DNA of 64,000 bases from Nostoc sp. FACHB-280 (GTDB lineage: Bacteria > Cyanobacteriota > Cyanobacteriia > Cyanobacteriales > Nostocaceae): positions 1-64,000 of the forward strand of contig NZ_JACJSD010000002.1 in the NCBI RefSeq assembly GCF_014697615.1. The letters run 5' to 3'. Position 1 is the stretch's first letter, and every line of letters begins with the position of its first letter. A program made the position numbers and the translations under genes. This document shows, one piece after another, positions 26,516-35,205 of the stretch. Under the pieces are notes generated by a model. That model saw only the letters and a list, made by a program, of their open reading frames with translations. It was not told where the DNA came from and did no database searches.

Positions 26516-27256
26516 ATGAGTGAATGGTATAAAGAAGACCTCGCCTTTATCCATGATGAGGGTTTTCGGGATTATGCGCTCAAATCAGCCCCCGGTATTT
26601 TAGAAATTTTCCGGCAAAACAACATTAACTCAGGTTTAGTCTTAGACTTGGGCTGCGGGAGTGGGTTATGGGCAAATGAACTCGTCAAGTCTAATTATCG
26701 GGTATTAGGGGTTGATATTTCAGAATCGATGATTGCGATCGCGCAAAAAAGAGTACCCCAGGCAAAATTTTATGTTGGTTCAGTCTTTAAAATTGCCATT
26801 CCCCCATGTCACGCTGTTACTTCTATTAGTGAATGTTTAAGTTACTTGTTTGATACTGACAACAACCGCCAAAACCTGATTCAGCTTTTTCAGCGCATAT
26901 ATCAAGCTTTAGTTCCTGGTGGTGTCTTGATTTTTGATATTGTAGAAGCGGGACAAATCGCCGTCGGTAATCAAGCGAAAAATTTTACGGAAGGAAAAGA
27001 CTGGGTTGTATTAGTTGAAAAAGAAGAATTGCGATCGCAAAATATCTTAACTCGCCGCATCATCACTTTTCGCCAAGTCGGACAATACTACAGACGTGAT
27101 GAAGAAATCCATCATGTGCAGTTATACCGAGCCACACAAATAGCCACAGACTTACGCAAAATTGGCTTTCGTGTCCAAACAACGCGCAATTATGGTAATT
27201 TCTATTTACCAAAAGGAAATGTGGCATTTATCGCCCGTAAACCATTTCCTGATTAA
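26516..27256 (+). CDS. Class I SAM-dependent methyltransferase
   Basis: A 246-aa cytoplasmic methyltransferase. Motif I is LVLDLGCGSGLWANEL (about residues 41-56), followed by motif II acidic end in VLGVDISESM. The later PGGVLIFDIVEAG is motif post-II/III. The acceptor is not evident from sequence. It is the first of three genes packed tightly: a GNAT gene starts 13 bp after its stop and a cupin gene follows after 1 bp. This suggests a small modification operon. The ATG at 26516 has no strong Shine-Dalgarno sequence. Confidence 0.9.
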   Translation: MSEWYKEDLAFIHDEGFRDYALKSAPGILEIFRQNNINSGLVLDLGCGSGLWANELVKSNYRVLGVDISESMIAIAQKRVPQAKFYVGSVFKIAIPPCHAVTSISECLSYLFDTDNNRQNLIQLFQRIYQALVPGGVLIFDIVEAGQIAVGNQAKNFTEGKDWVVLVEKEELRSQNILTRRIITFRQVGQYYRRDEEIHHVQLYRATQIATDLRKIGFRVQTTRNYGNFYLPKGNVAFIARKPFPD

Positions 27257-27269
27257 AGATAGTTTTCCC

Positions 27270-27698
27270 ATGACTTACAAATTTGTTGACACCCTCACAG
27301 AAAAGCAAATTCATCAATTAGTAGAGTTATATCAAAAAGAATTTTGGAGTCAGAGACGGACATATCCAGATGTTGTTAAAATGCTCAAACATTCAGATAT
27401 TGTTTTAGGATTGATAGATAATCATGAGCAATTAATTGGCTTTACACGGATTCTCACTGACTTTGTTTATCGAGCCACCATTTACGATGTCATCATTAAT
27501 TCAACCTACAGAAACCAAGGACTTGGTGCTAAGTTAATGGATGCAATTGTCCATCATCCCAAATTACATCAAGTCGAACAAATTGCACTTTACTGCTTGC
27601 CAGAGATGATGCCATTTTATCAACGTTGGGGTTTCACAACAGAAGTTGCTAATCTCAACTTAATGTATCGATATCACCACTCCCATCAGGATAAATAA
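27270..27698 (+). CDS. GNAT-family N-acetyltransferase
   Basis: A 142-aa acetyltransferase. I use the ATG at 27270 (MTYKFVDTLTEKQIHQLVEL) because the frame upstream of it overlaps the methyltransferase gene and does not look like GNAT. The acetyl-CoA site is visible as VIINSTYRNQGLGAKLMDAI (motif A, R-N-Q-G-L-G), and the C-terminal MPFYQRWGFTTE is motif B. It is the middle gene of the methyltransferase-GNAT-cupin cluster. The acceptor amine is unknown. Confidence 0.9.
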   Translation: MTYKFVDTLTEKQIHQLVELYQKEFWSQRRTYPDVVKMLKHSDIVLGLIDNHEQLIGFTRILTDFVYRATIYDVIINSTYRNQGLGAKLMDAIVHHPKLHQVEQIALYCLPEMMPFYQRWGFTTEVANLNLMYRYHHSHQDK

Positions 27699-27699
27699 C

Positions 27700-28164
27700 A
27701 TGATTATCAATCCAGATAATGTTCCTAGTCGCACAACTTCAATTTACCCAGAAAAATTCCAACATATCGTTGCTGGGAGAGTTAAAAAAGCATTAGGAAA
27801 TGCCGCCGGATTAAAAAATTATGGGGTAAATTTAGTCACCCTAGCACCAGGAAGTTGTTCTTCCTTAAGACATTGGCATACTCGGCAAGATGAATTTATT
27901 TATATTATTGAAGGTGAAGCAACATTAGTCACCAATGAAGGAGAACAAATTCTCACACCAGGAATGATGGCAGGTTTTCCCGCAGGCGAAGAAAACGGAC
28001 ATCACCTAGTAAATCGCTCTGAGAAAATAGTAATTTATTTAGAAGTTGGGGATAGAACACCGGATGACGAAGGTTACTATCCAGACGATGATTTAATTGC
28101 CAAAGCAGGTGTAAACGGTGAGCGAATTTTTACAAGAAAAGATGGAATTTTGTATGAAAGTTAA
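27700..28164 (+). CDS. Cupin-domain protein
   Basis: A 154-aa single-domain cupin. Motif 1 is SSLRHWHTRQDEFIYIIEGEATLV (His, His, Glu metal ligands) and motif 2 is GEENGHHLVNRSEKIVIYLEVG. The acidic tail DRTPDDEGYYPDDD is common in cyanobacterial relatives that are annotated as cupins acting with acetyltransferases. The start lies 1 bp after the GNAT stop, so translational coupling is likely. Catalytic or binding role unknown. Confidence 0.9.
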   Translation: MIINPDNVPSRTTSIYPEKFQHIVAGRVKKALGNAAGLKNYGVNLVTLAPGSCSSLRHWHTRQDEFIYIIEGEATLVTNEGEQILTPGMMAGFPAGEENGHHLVNRSEKIVIYLEVGDRTPDDEGYYPDDDLIAKAGVNGERIFTRKDGILYES

Positions 28165-28241
28165 TAATGTAGCCATCTTATTTGATATGTAAACAAAGGA
28201 GACAAGGAAGAGAGACATTTATAAATTATCAGAAAACTCTC

Positions 28242-28841
28242 ATGGCTTATAGTGATTTCAGCTTAACTAAGTTTAAAAAAGACTTCAATATTCATATTGA
28301 TGAACAACTCGACTTATTTTTTAATATTGAACCTGCCCAAATCAGTGAGCGACTACAAACCACCCTTGCCGAAACAACAGAATTAGCATTAGCAATTAAT
28401 ACAGAAAAAGCTCGCTCGGAAATGATTATCACACCAATATTATTAGAAGTTAGACGCAGTGCTAATTATCAGATAAGTTTGTTTTCGGGAACAGATTTTA
28501 ACGTTGATGCCGAAAAAGGCTTAAATGGTTATTGCGATTTTGTCATCAGCCGTTCTAAAGAACAGCTAACCATTAACGCACCTGTAATAATCATTGTTGA
28601 AGCTAAGAATGAAAATATTAAAGGTGGATTAGGTCAATGTATGGCAGCAATGTTAGCAGCACAGATATTTAATGAACGGGAAGGTAATAATATTAAAACC
28701 ATTTATGGAGCAGTTACAACAGGAGATATTTGGAAATTTTTGAAACTAGAAGGTACAAATTTATTTATTGATTTAAATAATTATTATATTAAAGAATTGA
28801 ATAAGATTTTAGGGATTTTAATTCAAGGAACTCAAGGTTAA
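28242..28841 (+). CDS. PD-(D/E)XK-like nuclease-fold hypothetical protein
   Basis: A 199-aa protein. The frame opens at 28182 inside a GGAGACAAGGAAGAGA-type repeat, so I place the start at the ATG at 28242 ([19 protein letters not shown]). The core suggests a restriction-endonuclease fold: [18 protein letters not shown], then [11 protein letters not shown] (Asp) and [19 protein letters not shown] (Glu-x-Lys). Many cyanobacterial homologues are solitary. It may be a nuclease relative acting alone or a remnant of defence function; no methylase is adjacent. Family known to me only by pattern. Confidence 0.72.
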   Translation: MAYSDFSLTKFKKDFNIHIDEQLDLFFNIEPAQISERLQTTLAETTELALAINTEKARSEMIITPILLEVRRSANYQISLFSGTDFNVDAEKGLNGYCDFVISRSKEQLTINAPVIIIVEAKNENIKGGLGQCMAAMLAAQIFNEREGNNIKTIYGAVTTGDIWKFLKLEGTNLFIDLNNYYIKELNKILGILIQGTQG

Positions 28842-28962
28842 CAGCAAGCGATCGCCTCGCTAGTCATTTCCTACCTGTTGTGTGATCAGCATCACGCAAA
28901 AACTAGATATAAATCATTGAGACTTAAGTAAGTCTAACATAGCCTTTGGGGTAATCATAACC

Positions 28963-28981
28963 TATACTTACTGTAAGTATA
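28963..28981. promoter_or_regulatory. Perfect operator-like dyad TATACTTAC-T-GTAAGTATA
   Basis: A 19-bp perfect inverted repeat lies 39 bp upstream of the 47-aa ORF. It extends imperfectly to AAC..GTT. A shorter dyad GACTTA..TAAGTC is at 28921-28934. It looks like a transcription-factor site rather than a terminator because no T-run follows. Confidence 0.45.
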
Positions 28982-29020
28982 AGTTTCGATTATATTGTGG
29001 TGGATGTGGGGGAGAGGGTC

Positions 29021-29164
29021 ATGCTAGAAAAACTCTTACTTGCAACTCTTTTAACTTTAGTTTTACGCTTAATTGCAGAGATAGGCTGGTCAGTTCCCAG
29101 CAATACAAGTCAAAAAGTAAATTTTTACCAGCCTGGAGATTTTGCTGTTATGCAAATTCATTAA
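29021..29164 (+). CDS. Small hydrophobic protein, 47 aa
   Basis: A short ORF starting MLEKLLLATLLTLVLRLIAE with a good GGGAGAGG Shine-Dalgarno sequence 7-14 nt upstream. It encodes a single amphipathic or membrane-spanning helix followed by a polar tail (SVPSNTSQKVNFYQPGDFAV). The perfect dyad at 28963-28981 sits just before it. No family recognised. The RBS, dyad and composition make it more likely than chance, but it needs comparative support. Confidence 0.45.
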   Translation: MLEKLLLATLLTLVLRLIAEIGWSVPSNTSQKVNFYQPGDFAVMQIH

Positions 29165-29277
29165 CTCATCTAGGCATCTACTGAGGGCAAATTGCTCAAA
29201 CTCTTCATATCATGGGCTGAAGTATAAATTTATAGCCTAATTGTGAGTTTGAGCAGTAAATATTGCCACACCCAAGT

Positions 29278-30048
29278 ATGAAAAGCCCAATTTTAGCCAC
29301 AATTATATTTGTCGCCGCCATCAGTGCCGCTTCAACTGCCCAAGCAGCTAATCCCGAACATTTGACACAGTTATTAGCCACAAAACAATGTCAAAACTGT
29401 GATTTGACTGGTGCAGGTTTAGTTTTAGCTGATTTGTCTGGGGCAAATTTGAGTGGTGCAAACCTCACTGGTGCGAATCTCAGCCGCGCTAATTTAGCTG
29501 GTGCTGATTTACGTGGTGCAAACTTAGCTGGTGCAGGCTTGTTTGGTGCGAACTTAACCGAGGCGAAATTCAATGGGGCGAATCTTGCCGGCGCAGATTT
29601 AAGAAACACTTATTTAGGCAATGCGGAATTTACCAAGGCTTACCTCCAGGGAGTAAATTTTCAAGGTGCTATTGGTATCCCATTACAAATTGCTACCCCA
29701 GAAGAGTTTTATGCTTGGGGCATAGCAGAAGGGCAGAAAGGCAATCACCCACAAGCAATTAGTTATTTTAGTCAGGCGATCGCCGCTAAACCAGAATACG
29801 CAGGTGCTTACTTAGCAAGAGGTATTGCTAAATACCAAATGTTTGACCGTCAAGGTGCTTTCGCAGATGCCCAAATTGCCGAAAAGCTCTTTGCTACTCA
29901 ACAAAATGGTGATGGAACCCAAACAGCCCAAGCGTTTATCAAAGAACTGCAAACGCCTTATAAAGAAAATGTGACTACAGGCAAACCAAGTTTCTTTGAT
30001 TTTGTTGGTAGTGTTGGTTCAATTCTGCTTCAGTTCTTACCTTTTTAA
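29278..30048 (+). CDS. Secreted pentapeptide-repeat protein with TPR-like C-terminus
   Basis: A 256-aa exported protein. The ATG at 29278 starts a signal peptide (SPILATIIFVAAISAASTAQAA). Residues about 25-120 hold some 17 tandem A(D/N)LXX units (ADLSGANLSGANLTGANLSR and so on), which fold as a right-handed square beta-helix. A CQNCDLTG pair of cysteines opens the helix. Residues about 145-215 look like TPR-type helices (GQKGNHPQAISYFSQAI, GAYLARGIAKYQMFDRQGAF). The fold is clear, the function is not. Its stop overlaps the convergent FAD gene by 12 bp. Confidence 0.88.
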   Translation: MKSPILATIIFVAAISAASTAQAANPEHLTQLLATKQCQNCDLTGAGLVLADLSGANLSGANLTGANLSRANLAGADLRGANLAGAGLFGANLTEAKFNGANLAGADLRNTYLGNAEFTKAYLQGVNFQGAIGIPLQIATPEEFYAWGIAEGQKGNHPQAISYFSQAIAAKPEYAGAYLARGIAKYQMFDRQGAFADAQIAEKLFATQQNGDGTQTAQAFIKELQTPYKENVTTGKPSFFDFVGSVGSILLQFLPF

Positions 30049-31788
30049 TTGATGAACTAATAACCAATTACCAGAGAAATTGAGCCTTCCCCACACAGTA
30101 ATCAATTGTTCATGTACAGTAATTTGTAGCTGTTCGTTTATTTGCGATCGCAAAGTTACTAGTTTCCAAGTCTGACCCTGATACGCTGATGGTTCAGTCA
30201 CTAGGATTTGGTAATTCTGCTGATCTATACGTTGGAAAATCCCTGTCAAACAGTCACAATTTTGGGTTGATACTTCCTCAACCAAAGATATTTGAGGGCA
30301 ATTACCACTTAGAGGATAATCTTCGGGATGATCTAAATAATCTAGTTGCGTTGATAACCATTGTGAATGATTGGGGGAAAAATCTAGATTAAATAAAGGT
30401 GCGATCGCCGCAGGTGCTTGTTTATCCTGTAATAATGCTTCTTGTAAAGCCCTAATTGGTAAATCTCGCGGCTGTACACCCAACTCAACGCACATAGCAG
30501 CCGCTATACCAGCAGCTTGGCCGATACCCATCACCACAGGTTGCAATCTTGTTGCACCATTAGCTATGTGCGATACAGAAATATTTTTTTCACACACTAA
30601 TAAACCGTCTGTAGTCGCCGGAACTAAACAACGGTAAGGAATAGTAAACGGCGTTCCCGTCCAGCGTCCGCCCCAGCGAATTGATTTTGGTTGTAGTGGT
30701 AAATCAAACCCTGGATAATGATGGTCGTTGGCATAGTTACCAATCGCAACTGCATCTGTAAATAAAGATGCAACTCTACCTCCAGCCACAGGTAAAATAT
30801 CTTGTTCTCGAATGGTTGTGAGTCCTACTAAACGGCGACTTTCTCGGTAATAGGGATGTAATGCAAAAGCTGTGTCATTTCCAGGGAAAATTTTTTCAGC
30901 CAAACCATAGCGGCGACCTAACTGATTTTGGATAAAATGAGCGAAATTTTGACTATACCAGCGACATTCCTGGAGAAACTCAGTTTTAGATGCTTCTGAC
31001 TCGACTAAACGCCCAACACCTTCAGCATAATCATTACCTTTGATGGGCCAGTTAATCATAAAGCGATCGCCCGGCAAGCGTCCATAATTCAAAAACTTCT
31101 CAGCACCGTAGTTTTCCCAAGCCCCCGCAAACAACGCTGGATTATAATGAGGCGCAACCGGAATTTCAGGTGCAACCACATCACCAAAATCTTGCATAAC
31201 TACTACCCAAGTTGGTGACTGCACTGGATATTTCTCCGTCAAGGCATTATAACTAGTCGGGGCGCTGGGTTCTCCCCATTCACTTTGCAACTCCCAACCC
31301 CAACGGTAAGGAACTTCCGCCAACGCCAATAAATCACCCAATTCTGTACCATCAAGAATTACCTTGGCGTGAACCGTAAAATCAGCAAACCGCACCCCAG
31401 TAACACAATTTCCCTCTTGTAAAACCTCTAGTGGGACTTGTCCCGCCATCCATTGCAGATTCGCCAACTCCTTCACCCAATCAGCAAAAATCGCCGCCCC
31501 CACCGCAGGATTATAACTAAAAAAACTCACCCAACTATTATCTAATCCTCCCGGTTGGCAATGTCTTAATGCTTGTAAAAATTCGCTCCACAACCCAGTT
31601 TGCCAAGCAATCAATTCATTCCCATCGGGTGCAGAAACTCCAGCAGCAGTCAGCATTCCCCCCAACCAAGCAAACTCACTCACCAACAGCGTTTTAACAC
31701 CTCTTCTCGCTGCTTGAATCGCCGCAGCTGTTCCACCAGTTCCCCCGCCCACAACTAAAATATCAGTTGTATATATTTGATGACTCAT
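30037..31788 (-). CDS. FAD-dependent oxidoreductase
   Basis: A 583-aa flavoprotein of the FAD_oxidored type. The dinucleotide fold starts at the N-terminus (DILVVGGGTGGTAAAIQAARRG) and the loop WLGGMLTAAGVSAPDG is typical of this family. The second FAD contact (LDGTELGDLLALAEVPY) follows near residue 140. The C-terminal part contains ATRLQPVVMGIGQAAGIAAAM. Related proteins are annotated as putative xanthan lyases or dehydrogenases, without biochemical proof. No signal peptide. It ends 12 bp inside the convergent pentapeptide gene, so the two transcripts overlap at their 3' ends. Confidence 0.9.
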   Translation of the reverse strand: MSHQIYTTDILVVGGGTGGTAAAIQAARRGVKTLLVSEFAWLGGMLTAAGVSAPDGNELIAWQTGLWSEFLQALRHCQPGGLDNSWVSFFSYNPAVGAAIFADWVKELANLQWMAGQVPLEVLQEGNCVTGVRFADFTVHAKVILDGTELGDLLALAEVPYRWGWELQSEWGEPSAPTSYNALTEKYPVQSPTWVVVMQDFGDVVAPEIPVAPHYNPALFAGAWENYGAEKFLNYGRLPGDRFMINWPIKGNDYAEGVGRLVESEASKTEFLQECRWYSQNFAHFIQNQLGRRYGLAEKIFPGNDTAFALHPYYRESRRLVGLTTIREQDILPVAGGRVASLFTDAVAIGNYANDHHYPGFDLPLQPKSIRWGGRWTGTPFTIPYRCLVPATTDGLLVCEKNISVSHIANGATRLQPVVMGIGQAAGIAAAMCVELGVQPRDLPIRALQEALLQDKQAPAAIAPLFNLDFSPNHSQWLSTQLDYLDHPEDYPLSGNCPQISLVEEVSTQNCDCLTGIFQRIDQQNYQILVTEPSAYQGQTWKLVTLRSQINEQLQITVHEQLITVWGRLNFSGNWLLVHQLKR

Positions 31789-32098
31789 AGTTTATATTTG
31801 TATGTTGTTATAATTATTTTTTGTTTTACCAGATGGGCGATCGCACAGAATAATTGTAGTCAGGATGATGGGCGATCGCACTGAGGAAATTTTTCATGAG
31901 GATTTACTGGAAGCGATCGCTTTATTTGGGGTTAAGATACTTTTATAGTTGAAAGTTTGCTGTTTTATTGATGTCATTTATTGGGTTACTCTGTCGCTAC
32001 ACATGAAGCGATTGCCAATTTAGTTATGCCAATGGGCGATCCCTCCTCCAGGCTTATTTGCTCACTCTTTCTTCTTAAACAGTTTGTCAGGATGTTAT
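31789..32098. other. Intergenic region with HIP1 sites and a 26-aa micro-ORF
   Basis: Three HIP1 octamers lie at about 31840, 31873 and 31913. A 26-aa plus-strand ORF (31868-31948) starts MGDRTEEIFHEDLLEAIA. It is similar to another micro-ORF at 32757-32855 on the far side of vapBC. No other gene is visible. Confidence 0.45.
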
Positions 32099-32509
32099 CT
32101 AAGCATCAACGGGTAATAGAATAATTGGAATATGTGTCCGAAAAGTGTAAAAATCATTATCAGTAGTCAGGATGCTGTAGCTTCGACGGTGAGCAACTGC
32201 ACAAATCAAAAAATCAGTATTTGAACCCTGGATACCATTGCTGCGACAAGTATTGAAAAACTCTGCGGCGAGTTCGTAGTCTTCAGCTATGAGTTCTAAA
32301 TCTCTTAAAGCTCGCAGATAATCTCGTAGACGGGTAAACTGTTCAAAGTTACGGATTCCAGAAAGAATTTCTTGCCGAATTGCACCCAGCATTGCAACTT
32401 GGTCATCAGTGATTAAATTCTGCAATATTGCGATCGCTCTTGAAGAATCAGGTGGCGTTCTCCGACGCAGAGCCAGTGACCAAACAGAGGTATCAACAAT
32501 TACACTCAT
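32099..32509 (-). CDS. vapC: VapC-type PIN-domain ribonuclease toxin
   Basis: A 136-aa PIN domain. The acidic metal site is formed by Asp in MSVIVDTSVWSLALRR, a Glu in RQEILSG and Asp residues in SNTDFLICAVAHRRSYSILTTDNDF. VapC toxins cut tRNA or rRNA. Its start overlaps the stop of the antitoxin gene by 4 bp, so translation is coupled. The pair lies between two homologous micro-ORFs. Confidence 0.92.
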   Translation of the reverse strand: MSVIVDTSVWSLALRRRTPPDSSRAIAILQNLITDDQVAMLGAIRQEILSGIRNFEQFTRLRDYLRALRDLELIAEDYELAAEFFNTCRSNGIQGSNTDFLICAVAHRRSYSILTTDNDFYTFRTHIPIILLPVDA

Positions 32510-32706
32510 GTTTGTTGACGTTGGTGTTTATAGTCGTAGCCTGCATCATAATCAATAGTACCAAAGAGTTCTAACACTTTGAGTCGCTTGCGACGTTGAA
32601 TATATTCGCGCAGTGCTGTTTCCACCAGAGAATCAATGCTCAGTTGGTCGTCAAGTGCCAACGCCTCTTGTAGTAAGGCTTCGTTGATGTTGAGCGGTGT
32701 AGCCAC
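32506..32706 (-). CDS. vapB: VapB-type antitoxin
   Basis: A 66-aa antitoxin upstream of vapC. The N-terminal ribbon-helix-helix is visible as ATPLNINEALLQEALALDDQ followed by SIDSLVETALREYIQRRKR, the form found in type II VapB antitoxins of the VapB45/DUF2191 kind. The C-terminal tail (FGTIDYDAGYDYKHQRQQ) is the usual disordered toxin-binding part. It should repress its own operon. Confidence 0.9.
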   Translation of the reverse strand: MATPLNINEALLQEALALDDQLSIDSLVETALREYIQRRKRLKVLELFGTIDYDAGYDYKHQRQQT

Positions 32707-32756
32707 AATTACTTCTGATCCAACAACTGACTAAATCGATAGTAGCGCACACTGCT

Positions 32757-32855
32757 ATGAGCGATCGCACTTTTCATGAGGATTTAGTCAGAGCGATCGC
32801 TCATCCAGAAAAAGACTCATGGAGTTTATTTAGATCGCCTCTTGGCGCTGTGTGA
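32757..32855 (+). CDS. Micro-ORF homologous to the one at 31868, 32 aa
   Basis: The frame MSDRTFHEDLVRAIAHPEKD parallels the MGDRTEEIFHEDLLEAIA micro-ORF on the other side of vapBC. The HIP1 sites in both fall in the same codons (DRT and AIA). It may be a remnant of a duplicated gene rather than an expressed peptide. The rest of 32707-32981 has no other signal. Confidence 0.3.
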   Translation: MSDRTFHEDLVRAIAHPEKDSWSLFRSPLGAV

Positions 32856-32981
32856 AAAAATCTTCAATAGTGTCTTCTTCCAGTCAAAAATCAGCAGCAG
32901 CGTCTACGCACCACACAAAGAAGTTGTCAAGGCAAGGCTAAAATAGTAATTTACGTGTAAATTGGTCGAACTTTAAATCTT

Positions 32982-34457
32982 ATGACTTCTGCTACTCCAG
33001 TCAAAACTGAGTACGAAGCGATTATTGGTCTAGAAACCCATTGTCAGCTCAGTACGAATACCAAAATTTTCTCTAGTAGCTCTACGGCGTTCGGTGCTGA
33101 TCCAAATACTAACATTGACCCCGTGTGTATGGGATTACCAGGGGTTCTGCCCGTACTTAACGAAAAAGTTCTAGAGTACGCGGTAAAAGCAGGTTTAGCG
33201 TTGAATTGCCAAATCGCTAAATATAGCAAATTTGACCGTAAACAGTATTTTTATCCTGATTTACCGAAAAACTACCAAATTTCTCAATATGATCTACCCA
33301 TTGCGGAACATGGTTGGATTGAAATTGAGATGGTAGATGCTGATGGTAATCCTGTCCGTAAACGGATTGGGATTACTCGTCTGCACATGGAAGAAGATGC
33401 AGGTAAATTGGTACATGCAGGAAGCGATCGCCTGTCTGGTTCCAGCTATTCTTTAGTAGACTACAATCGTGCAGGTGTACCGTTAGTAGAAATTGTCTCG
33501 GAACCTGATATCCGTTCGGGACAAGAAGCCGCAGAATACGCCCAAGAACTCCGCCGGATTATGCGTTATCTCGGTGTGAGTGATGGAAATATGCAAGAAG
33601 GATCATTACGTTGCGACGTGAATATTTCTGTGCGTCCCGTCGGACAAAAAGAATTCGGGACGAAGGTAGAAATTAAAAATATGAATTCCTTCAACGCCAT
33701 TCAACGGGCGATTGAATACGAAATTGAACGTCAAATTGCAGCTGTGGAAGCTGGAGAACGCATCATCCAAGAAACGCGGTTGTGGGAAGAAGGCACACAA
33801 CGCACAATTAGTATGCGGACAAAGGAAGGTTCTAGTGATTATCGCTACTTCCCCGAACCAGATTTAGCACCCATTGAAGTTGCTGATTCTCAACTAGAGA
33901 ACTGGCGTAGCGAACTACCAGAACTCCCCGCCCAAAAGCGCCATCGCTACGAAACTGAACTAGGACTTTCGGCTTATGATGCACGAGTCTTGACAGAAGA
34001 GCGTTACGTATCAGAATATTTTGAAGCAGTGATCGCAGCTGGCGCAAGCCCCAAAGCAGCAGCTAACTGGATTACTCAAGATATCGCCGCATATCTCAAC
34101 AAGCAAAAACTCAGCATTTCTGATATTGCTTTAACTCCGGCGAACTTGGCTGAAGTTATCACCCGCATTGAGAAAGGCAAAATTAGCAACGCCCAAGCTA
34201 AAGAAAAATTGCCAGATTTACTCCAAGGTGTGACTCCAGAAAAAGCTTTTGCTGGTCAAGAGTTAATCACTGACTCCAGTGTCCTAGAACCTATTGTTGA
34301 TGAAGTGATTGCGGCTAACCCCAAAGAACTGGAAAAATATCGCAACGGTAACACCAATCTCAAAGGCTTCTTTGTGGGGCAAGTGCTGAAAAAGACTAGC
34401 AAACGTGCTGATCCGAAATTAACTAACGAACTGGTAGAGAAAAAGCTCAATGCCTAG
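32982..34457 (+). CDS. gatB: Asp-tRNA(Asn)/Glu-tRNA(Gln) amidotransferase subunit B
   Basis: Part of GatCAB, which converts Glu-tRNA(Gln) to Gln-tRNA(Gln), essential in organisms lacking glutaminyl-tRNA synthetase. The 491-aa length is normal. Signatures are YEAIIGLETHCQLSTNTKIF, PVCMGLPGVLPVLN, KNYQISQYDLPI, HMEEDAGKLVH and EGSLRCDVNISVRP. The C-terminal YqeY-like domain follows (SNAQAKEKLPDLL, then NTNLKGFFVGQVLKKT). gatA and gatC are not adjacent, as usual in cyanobacteria. Two candidate small-RNA genes lie downstream. Confidence 0.96.
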   Translation: MTSATPVKTEYEAIIGLETHCQLSTNTKIFSSSSTAFGADPNTNIDPVCMGLPGVLPVLNEKVLEYAVKAGLALNCQIAKYSKFDRKQYFYPDLPKNYQISQYDLPIAEHGWIEIEMVDADGNPVRKRIGITRLHMEEDAGKLVHAGSDRLSGSSYSLVDYNRAGVPLVEIVSEPDIRSGQEAAEYAQELRRIMRYLGVSDGNMQEGSLRCDVNISVRPVGQKEFGTKVEIKNMNSFNAIQRAIEYEIERQIAAVEAGERIIQETRLWEEGTQRTISMRTKEGSSDYRYFPEPDLAPIEVADSQLENWRSELPELPAQKRHRYETELGLSAYDARVLTEERYVSEYFEAVIAAGASPKAAANWITQDIAAYLNKQKLSISDIALTPANLAEVITRIEKGKISNAQAKEKLPDLLQGVTPEKAFAGQELITDSSVLEPIVDEVIAANPKELEKYRNGNTNLKGFFVGQVLKKTSKRADPKLTNELVEKKLNA

Positions 34458-34578
34458 TATGAAAGGGAGTCAATGCCCGCATATCAAGCATTATAACCAG
34501 TTTTTGTTCAGTAATTTCTTTACAGTATATTTACTAAAAATACCATCTACTCAGTAATAGCCCTCACAATTAAAAGGC

Positions 34579-34645
34579 TATTCTATGGTTAGTAGATTCA
34601 CCCTAATGCTTCGGAGAGTTGCCTCAGCTGCTCTCCTTATTTATT
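34579..34645 (+). ncRNA. Candidate small RNA, copy 1 of a tandem pair
   Basis: A -10 box TATTCT (34579-34584) precedes a transcript start around 34591 (AGTAGATTCACCCTAATG). The transcript ends in a hairpin GGAGAG..CTCTCC (34613-34636) and a T-rich tail, giving about 50-55 nt. The sequence is shared with 35046-35098 in both promoter and body. It resembles NsiR1-type tandem small RNAs of heterocystous cyanobacteria in size and organisation, but that identity is unproven. Confidence 0.55.
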
Positions 34646-34680
34646 AATGGGAAAGTTATGTTTCTATCACATAAGAAATC

Positions 34681-34899
34681 TTGATTTGGATAGCTATATT
34701 GATAGTAGTGATAACAGGATTGATGGCTCAAAGTATTAAATTCGTTGAGTTTATCCTCGACACTCACCACGCAGCACCCAAAACTTTGCCATCAGCAGAA
34801 CAGTTAACTATAGGGTTGTTTTTCTCAACACTCTTATTTAACCTAGAAAACGAATTACAGAGAATCTCAGCTCACCATAACAGTGAATGTGCATTTTGA
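34681..34899 (+). CDS. Possible small membrane protein between the sRNA copies, 72 aa
   Basis: A TTG-started frame with a hydrophobic N-terminus (IWIAILIVVITGLMAQSI) followed by a polar part (VEFILDTHHAAPKTLPSAEQ). It could be a membrane-anchored small protein. No family is recognised and the start is unusual, so it may equally be a chance frame in an intergenic region. Confidence 0.35.
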   Translation: MIWIAILIVVITGLMAQSIKFVEFILDTHHAAPKTLPSAEQLTIGLFFSTLLFNLENELQRISAHHNSECAF

Positions 34900-35033
34900 G
34901 ATGTGACACAGGCTAGTAATAAAATTTACCATTTTCATTTAAAATTTTATATCTCAGTAATCTACGGGTAAATTCTTAACAATATTTATACGAAAAAACA
35001 AATAATGGGTGATACTCCTCATGGCAAAAATGA

Positions 35034-35098
35034 TATGCTGTGTTAAGTAGATGCACCCTGATGATCTGGAGAGCTGCTCAAGTGGCTCTCCTTTTTCA
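35034..35098 (+). ncRNA. Candidate small RNA, copy 2 of a tandem pair
   Basis: The -10 box TATGCT (35034-35039) is again six bases before AGTAGATGCACCCTGATG (35046). The end is a stronger terminator: GGAGAGC (35068-35074), ten-base loop, GGCTCTCC, then TTTTT. Spacing and sequence match copy 1 position by position. The argJ gene starts about 110 bp later, so the RNA is an independent unit. Confidence 0.6.
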
Positions 35099-35205
35099 AT
35101 TGATTTAGGGAGTCGGGAAAAATAACCAATGACAAATGACAATTGACTATTGACTATTGGTATAATCGCCAGTCAAGCCGCTAATTTTGTGAGGGGAACG
35201 GAAAA

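Noticed and set aside
29391-29609. Minus-strand ORF opposite the pentapeptide repeats
   Set aside because: Periodic sequence makes a long antisense frame; it has no independent signals.
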